Positions 5,421 to 9,411 of a stretch of DNA of 9,411 nucleotides are shown piece by piece. Position numbers and translations under genes: made by a program. The notes beneath the pieces are model-generated. The model made no database searches and was not told where the DNA came from. It was given only the letters and a program-made list of their open reading frames with translations. Each line of letters begins with the position of its first letter. Position 1 is the first letter of the stretch. This DNA comes from Parcubacteria group bacterium CG08_land_8_20_14_0_20_43_9 (lineage in GTDB: Bacteria > Patescibacteriota > Minisyncoccia > Minisyncoccales > PEYH01), in NCBI GenBank assembly GCA_002774465.1, contig PEYH01000018.1, positions 1 through 9,411 of the forward strand. The letters run 5' to 3'.

Positions 5421-8400
5421 TTATAGTTTGCGGAATTCGCAGATATTTTTAAAATCGCAGAATTGGCACTGCCACCCGGGCGTGGCTTTGAAATCGCTGT
5501 TTTTAATCTTTTCTATCTTATTCAAAACCTCCTGTTTGAATCTCCCCCGCTCTTCCTCGCTGCTTTGAAAGCTTTTCTTTTCGCTATTTTCCAGATAATA
5601 ATAACTCAAGCATTCCGGCGTTTCTTTGAAAATCTGCTCGCCGGCCAATTGATAAATCATTAACTGTTCTTTGTCTTCTTTTGCCAATTTTTCTTTTCCC
5701 CTGCCTGTTTTGTAATCAATGACCTCAATCCCCCCGTCAGGCAGTTCGTCAACCCTGTCTATTTTTCCTTTTATGGTATTTTCCCCTATTTTCAGCGAAA
5801 AATCCAGCTCCAAGGACGGCCTCCCGTCCAGAAATTTAATTTTCGGCTGTTCTTTCAAAAATCTTTCCAAAAAGTCCTTTAAAATTTCCTTCCCCAATTT
5901 GCAGTATGCCTGTTTTTGCTTTTTGTTCTCATACCATTCGTCAATCCAATTCGCCTCATAAACGGCCATTATTCGCTTCAACTGCTCTGGCTCTGAAAAA
6001 TCATTTTTTTTGTGGTCTTTTTCGTCCGGCGCGGCCCGGAAAAGTTCTTTTTGATTTTTTCTTTGGTCCGCAAGATAGTTTTCCAAAAATTGACGCAAAG
6101 TGCGGTGAATTGTTTTTCCAAAACTGAAAACCGCCGTGCCGATGCAAGGCACCCGCAAAATATGAGCGAATTTATACTGCAAAGGGCATTTATCAAAGGC
6201 GGCAAATTGGGAATAGGAAAAATATGGCGGGATATTGTAACTCTTTTTTCCTTCAGCCCCTTTTTCAACCGGCTTCAAAGACACTTCTCCGCCAGCGCCG
6301 GCTTCGGGTTTCTTAAAGTTTATTTCCCCTAAAAATCGCGATAGTTTTTTCTTCCTTGTCCCGCCATAATCGTCTGCCGAAGTGAAAAACAGCCCCCTTT
6401 TCGCCCGGGTCATTGCCACATAAAACAATCTTCTTTCTTCCTGAAGATGGATATCTCCGCTCGGCACGATTTCCTTTATCAGTTTATCCGGAATTTCTAT
6501 CGGCTCTTTCCTTTCAATGGTTGGGAATCTTTTGTCCACTAAATTGACAATGAAAACATACTTGAACTCAAGACCCTTGGCAGAATGGATGGTCATTATT
6601 TTGACCGCGTCGGGGCCTTTCTCTATGTCTGCTTCCAGGGAACCGGCTTCCCCTGATTCAAGCTCCATATCCATGGCCTGCATAAAATTAGTCAGAGTCG
6701 GCTCCGGGCTGTTTTCTTCAAACGATTTGATTTTTTTATAGAATTGGGTAACCAGGCCTATGTCTCTGTCGTTTTCTTGCTTGACAATATATTTCAGGTA
6801 TCCGGAATCATTGAGGAAAGCAAGAAAAATGTCCCCAACGGTTTTTTCTCTGATCAATTTGCTGTGATTTTTAATCAAGTCAACCAAGAATCCGATTTTC
6901 TGCGCGCTCTCTTTTGAAACGCCTTTCACCAAAGACAACTCCTGCAGGGTTTCGTAGGTTGACTGCGCCCTTTTCTTGCTGTGCTGGTTTATCTTGGCCG
7001 CTACCTCGGCCGGCACATTCAGGAACGGCAAACCCAAAAGCCGGTTCAGAGCCGGACTCTCATGGTAATTATCCAGCATCCGGAAATAAGAGATTATGTC
7101 CAATATCACCGGCTGGGAATAGAGCCCTTTTGAAGCCAGAAATTCATAAGGGATTCTCTGCCTTTCAAATTCCTTGAAAAAAGCAGTGGCAGAATCATTC
7201 GCCCTGACTAACACCGCGAAGTCGGAAAAGTTCGCCTCCTTATCGTTATTTATAATTTCAGCGATTTTTTTGGCCACGCCCTCTGCTTCTTGCTCAAGAG
7301 TGGCAAAATGAAGATGCTCAATCAAGCCGGCCGACTGGTCGCTGGCTTTCAGCTTTTTATCTATCTTTTTGAACGAAGAAAGCTCAACTCCTTTTTCTTT
7401 TGCCTCAACCGCCAGTTCCTTATCCTGATTGAGCTGATATTCAAGACGATTGGGATTGTTTAATTGGATAAAATTATATGCCAAATTAAGAATGTTCTGG
7501 GTTGAGCGATAATTCTCCTTCAAAACTATTTCCTTTGATTGGGGAAAATCCTTTTTGAACTGCAGAACATTATTGAAAGACGCGCCGATGAAGCGAAACA
7601 CGCTTTGGTCATCGTCCGCACTGGCCGTTAAATTATTTGCCGGGCCTGCCAATGTTTTTATCAATTCATATTGCGCCCAGTTGGTGTCTTGGAACTCGTC
7701 AACCAGAATATACTTGAACTGGCTTCTGTATTTATCTAAAATCGTTGGCCGTTCTTTGAAAAGTTTTAAGCAGTAATTTATCAAATCCCCGAAGTCCAAA
7801 GCATTATTTTCCAAAAGCAAACGCTGATAAGTATGATAGGCATCAGCCAATTCGCTTATCCTTTGTTGTTCTATCTCCGCCTCTTTTTGGGTGATTTTAT
7901 CTTCCCTGTCCCCGGCCCGGCTTCCGAAAACGCCGTCATCAAAATTTCTTTTTATATCATCCGCGTATTGGAGATAGTCCTCGGGGAAAATGGCTTCGTC
8001 CTTGCATCGGCCAAAATGGTCAATCAGGGCGTGAATGAACTTTCCGGGATTGCCAAGCGGCCGGTAATAATTCAGGTTGAATTTATCCAAATTCTGTCTG
8101 ACCAATACCCAACTGCCTGTCTGGTCAAGCAATTTGAAATTAGTGGGCAGGCCGATATCCAATCCGTGTTCTTTCAAGATTCTCTCGCAAAACGAATGAA
8201 AGGTGGAAACCCAGAGGTCCAGATAGCCGAACGGCAAAAGACGGTCAACCCTCTCCTCCATCTCGCCGGCCGCTTTATCGGTAAAAGTCACAGCCAAAAT
8301 CTCCTGCGATTGGGCCAACCCGCTTTGTATTAAGTTCGCCAAGCGGTGAGTGATTGCGGTTGTTTTACCTGTGCCTGCTCCGGCGACAATTAAAAGAGGC

Positions 8401-8468
8401 CCTTTGCCGTGCAAAACCGCCTCTTTCTGTTCCTGATTCAAGTTAATTGTATATTTATTTTCAGGCAT
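5421..8468 (-). CDS. UvrD/AddA-type superfamily 1 helicase fused to AddB-like Fe-S PD-(D/E)XK nuclease
   Basis: This 1015-aa single-chain helicase-nuclease probably unwinds and trims DNA ends or stalled forks using ATP. The helicase motifs are complete: Walker A GAGTGKT (30-36), Ia TFTDKAAGEM (61-70), II DEFQD (257-261), III DDDQSVFRF (285-293), IV ENYRS (318-322), V TIHSAKGLEF (626-635) and VI VAMTRAKRGL (684-693). From about residue 750 comes a RecB-family nuclease: H788, D904 (GKIDRVDE), D918 and K920 (IDYKTG), Q935 (EQLMIYQLA). Cys761 plus C1001-x2-C1004-x5-C1010 match the four-cysteine 4Fe-4S site of AddB-type nucleases. The protein thus joins AddA-like and AddB-like functions in one chain, without a second helicase core. 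The ATG at 8468 has AAGGA 2 nt upstream, unusually close. A promoter ends 9 nt before the ATG, so the mRNA may be nearly leaderless. Confidence 0.95.
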   Translation of the reverse strand: MPENKYTINLNQEQKEAVLHGKGPLLIVAGAGTGKTTAITHRLANLIQSGLAQSQEILAVTFTDKAAGEMEERVDRLLPFGYLDLWVSTFHSFCERILKEHGLDIGLPTNFKLLDQTGSWVLVRQNLDKFNLNYYRPLGNPGKFIHALIDHFGRCKDEAIFPEDYLQYADDIKRNFDDGVFGSRAGDREDKITQKEAEIEQQRISELADAYHTYQRLLLENNALDFGDLINYCLKLFKERPTILDKYRSQFKYILVDEFQDTNWAQYELIKTLAGPANNLTASADDDQSVFRFIGASFNNVLQFKKDFPQSKEIVLKENYRSTQNILNLAYNFIQLNNPNRLEYQLNQDKELAVEAKEKGVELSSFKKIDKKLKASDQSAGLIEHLHFATLEQEAEGVAKKIAEIINNDKEANFSDFAVLVRANDSATAFFKEFERQRIPYEFLASKGLYSQPVILDIISYFRMLDNYHESPALNRLLGLPFLNVPAEVAAKINQHSKKRAQSTYETLQELSLVKGVSKESAQKIGFLVDLIKNHSKLIREKTVGDIFLAFLNDSGYLKYIVKQENDRDIGLVTQFYKKIKSFEENSPEPTLTNFMQAMDMELESGEAGSLEADIEKGPDAVKIMTIHSAKGLEFKYVFIVNLVDKRFPTIERKEPIEIPDKLIKEIVPSGDIHLQEERRLFYVAMTRAKRGLFFTSADDYGGTRKKKLSRFLGEINFKKPEAGAGGEVSLKPVEKGAEGKKSYNIPPYFSYSQFAAFDKCPLQYKFAHILRVPCIGTAVFSFGKTIHRTLRQFLENYLADQRKNQKELFRAAPDEKDHKKNDFSEPEQLKRIMAVYEANWIDEWYENKKQKQAYCKLGKEILKDFLERFLKEQPKIKFLDGRPSLELDFSLKIGENTIKGKIDRVDELPDGGIEVIDYKTGRGKEKLAKEDKEQLMIYQLAGEQIFKETPECLSYYYLENSEKKSFQSSEEERGRFKQEVLNKIEKIKNSDFKATPGWQCQFCDFKNICEFRKL

Positions 8469-8477
8469 CTTCCTTAA

Positions 8478-8506
8478 ATCTTATCTCAAAACTCTGTTTT
8501 TTTCAA
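8478..8506 (-). promoter_or_regulatory. Sigma70-type promoter of the helicase-nuclease gene
   Basis: TTGAAA (8501-8506), 17-nt spacer, TAAGAT (8478-8483) on the minus strand; 5/6 and 4/6 matches to consensus. Only 9 nt separate the -10 from the ATG at 8468, so transcription should start 1-4 nt before the start codon. Confidence 0.72.
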
Positions 8507-8511
8507 TGAAC

Positions 8512-8555
8512 AAAAAAAGGGAGCCAACGCATTCCGCAACCGGAATGCGTTGGCT
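8512..8555 (-). terminator. Intrinsic terminator after acpP
   Basis: A perfect 15-bp stem: AGCCAACGCATTCCG (8522-8536) pairs with CGGAATGCGTTGGCT (8541-8555), with a 4-nt loop (GTTG in the RNA). It is followed on the minus strand by CCC and a 7-U run (8512-8518). It ends the membrane protein-acpP operon and directly precedes the helicase promoter. Confidence 0.95.
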
Positions 8556-8564
8556 GCCGCCCCG

Positions 8565-8577
8565 CTCGCATCGCGAG
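8565..8577. other. Small hairpin between acpP stop and terminator
   Basis: CTCGC-ATC-GCGAG, a perfect 5-bp stem in the short acpP 3' untranslated region, 9 nt before the main terminator stem. It may add 3'-end stability to the mRNA; no other role is visible. Confidence 0.4.
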
Positions 8578-8589
8578 ACATGTTGTTGG

Positions 8590-8850
8590 CTACCTCCCGG
8601 AATCCTTCAGAGCTTTCTCGATAAAGTCCACGACCTGGCCGACCGTGGTCTGCCTCTCCGCCTCGTCATTAGGAATCTCTATGTCGAATTCATCCTCCAG
8701 CGACATGATGATTTCCACCGCGTCCAGCGAATCAGCGCCAAGGTCCTTCTGCAGGTCATCGGAATCCTTTATCCCGCCCTCCTCAATCATCAGGTGGTTT
8801 GAGGGGGCTTCCACGACTCTTTGTCTAATTTCCGATTTCTCCATCGCCAT
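8590..8850 (-). CDS. acpP: Acyl carrier protein
   Basis: Acyl carrier protein of 86 aa, carrying acyl groups on a phosphopantetheine arm in the cytoplasm. The attachment site is the Ser of GADSLDAVEIIMSLEDEF (Ser41 from this start), followed by the typical acidic recognition helix and EIPNDEAERQTTVGQVVDFI, close to textbook AcpP. Length is normal. The start is ATG 8850, chosen because the SD GGAGGTGA (8856-8863) ends 5 nt upstream. ATG 8844 is possible, while GTG 8859 lies inside the SD. The upstream membrane-protein gene ends with the TGA of this very SD, so the two are translationally coupled. A strong terminator follows 34 nt after the stop. No acpS, fab or other lipid gene is in the window. 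Many CPR genomes lack fatty acid synthesis, so its partner pathway is unclear. Confidence 0.95.
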   Translation of the reverse strand: MAMEKSEIRQRVVEAPSNHLMIEEGGIKDSDDLQKDLGADSLDAVEIIMSLEDEFDIEIPNDEAERQTTVGQVVDFIEKALKDSGR

Positions 8851-8855
8851 CACCA

Positions 8856-8863
8856 TCACCTCC
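8856..8863 (-). promoter_or_regulatory. Shine-Dalgarno of acpP containing the upstream stop codon
   Basis: GGAGGTGA on the minus strand is fully complementary to the anti-SD. Its last three bases, TGA (8856-8858), are the stop codon of the preceding membrane-protein gene. A ribosome terminating there sits on the acpP SD, 5 nt before ATG 8850, which is a clear translational coupling arrangement. Confidence 0.85.
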
Positions 8864-9290
8864 TTTGCTTCTTCTTGATATTGACCCTGCCGAGAACTTG
8901 CAGTTCGTCATCGCTCCAAAGAACGATGTCGCCTGACTGAATCGGGCCGTCCTTCACTCGGTTTACGAGTCCCTCGAACACGGACGTTCCGGAGCCGCAG
9001 TCATTCCGTGGCCACCGCGAGAGTCGGCATTTGACAATGCCCCCGGGAAGCTCGGCAACGCTGTCAGCCACCCAGAGGCGATTCTGGAAACACTCGGCAA
9101 TGTTCTGTTTGAAACGCCTGATGTTGCGAGAATGCTCCTCCTTGATGGCCAAGATAGTGATCGCCCCGAAAAAGAAGACAAATCCGCAGAGAATCGCTCC
9201 TCCCTCGCCTTCTCCGTTGACGATGCCGCCATAACTTACCGCAATAAGCAAAGCGACAGCGGTCAGGCCGAAAAGCCAACCCACGCCCAT
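8856..9290 (-). CDS. Two-TM membrane protein with cytosolic C-terminal domain, operon with acpP
   Basis: 144-aa protein of unknown family. Hydrophobic segments lie at about residues 5-23 (WLFGLTAVALLIAVSYGG) and 32-49 (AILCGFVFFFGAITILAI) as a hairpin with a short Gly/Glu turn. A basic stretch (RNIRRFKQ) places the 95-residue C-terminal part in the cytoplasm. That part has a beta-rich look (GGIVKCRL, SGDIVLWSDDELQVLGRV) and ends in a basic tail (KKKQRR). Cys residues occur at 35, 67, 88 and 98. The start is ATG 9290, because GGAGGAGG (9296-9303) lies 5 nt upstream; the open frame reaches a TTG at 9365, but that TTG is part of the -35 box. It overlaps the acpP SD and is co-transcribed with it, so a link to acyl-ACP use at the membrane is possible but unproven. 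Confidence 0.75.
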   Translation of the reverse strand: MGVGWLFGLTAVALLIAVSYGGIVNGEGEGGAILCGFVFFFGAITILAIKEEHSRNIRRFKQNIAECFQNRLWVADSVAELPGGIVKCRLSRWPRNDCGSGTSVFEGLVNRVKDGPIQSGDIVLWSDDELQVLGRVNIKKKQRR

Positions 9291-9295
9291 TTTGC

Positions 9296-9318
9296 CCTCC
9301 TCCACCAAACTACTGGTG
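9296..9318 (-). promoter_or_regulatory. SD with adjoining leader hairpin for the acpP operon
   Basis: GGAGGAGG (9296-9303) lies 5 nt before ATG 9290. A perfect 5-bp hairpin, CACCA-GTAGTT-TGGTG (9303-9318), directly abuts the SD, the same arrangement as in the 90-aa gene leader. Confidence 0.7.
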
Positions 9319-9336
9319 TTCTTAATAGGATAGAAT

Positions 9337-9365
9337 AAGTTACCATAAATAATAACCAGCGTCAA
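9337..9365 (-). promoter_or_regulatory. Sigma70-type promoter with extended -10 for the acpP operon
   Basis: TTGACG (9360-9365), 17-nt spacer, TAACTT (9337-9342) on the minus strand. TGG immediately before the -10 gives the TGn extended -10 motif, which compensates for a 3/6 hexamer. The leader to ATG 9290 would be about 40 nt. The remaining 9366-9411 shows no supportable gene. Confidence 0.65.
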
Positions 9366-9411
9366 ATATCCGGTCAGAACCTCCCTGCCGCTATTTTCCC
9401 CCTTATTTCCT

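Noticed and set aside
7833..8333. 166-codon plus-strand frame inside the helicase gene
   Set aside because: It is antisense to the conserved helicase region (about residues 46-212) with no start signals; the helicase motifs prove the minus frame.

Overview
Every gene I can support in this window lies on the minus strand, so transcription runs from the right end of the printed sequence to the left. The content suggests a Patescibacteria/CPR-type bacterium, probably Parcubacteria-like. The evidence is a divergent FtsZ with a long Lys/Glu-rich linker, several small uncharacterised membrane proteins, many genes without a Shine-Dalgarno (SD) sequence, and spacers of low-complexity TTTGGATTT-like or AAAATGTAAAAT-like repeats and a CCCGCC/GGCGGG hairpin. 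No rRNA or ribosomal-protein marker is present, so this placement is inference.

In transcription order, a promoter at 9337-9365 drives a two-gene operon. It holds a 144-aa protein with two membrane segments and an acyl carrier protein (acpP), and it ends in a textbook terminator at 8512-8555. A second promoter (8478-8506) drives a 1015-aa UvrD-type helicase fused to an AddB-like iron-sulfur nuclease, apparently with almost no 5' leader. A two-TM protein (5038-5388) follows and ends at an 11-bp inverted repeat. Next is a compact single-gene unit: a perfect consensus promoter (TTGACA, 17 nt, TATAAT; 4958-4986), a leader hairpin, a perfect SD, an unrecognised 90-aa reading frame (4628-4900) and a strong terminator (4573-4625).

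The left half holds a small three-segment membrane protein (4237-4530), a RecB/Cas4-like PD-(D/E)XK nuclease with an apparent zinc-knuckle insert (3345-4127), an HD-domain phosphohydrolase 3 nt after it (2787-3341), an EndoQ-family PHP endonuclease for deaminated DNA (1432-2682), and an FtsZ-family GTPase cut by the window edge (1-1354).

Taken together, the window looks like a DNA-repair and nuclease neighbourhood (helicase-nuclease, PD-(D/E)XK nuclease, HD hydrolase, EndoQ) next to a cell-division gene, interrupted by short, strongly signalled, apparently more GC-rich units (90-aa gene; membrane protein plus acpP) whose expression signals differ from their neighbours. The strongest candidate for something undescribed is the isolated 90-aa unit. 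No CRISPR array, tRNA, rRNA or transposase was seen.
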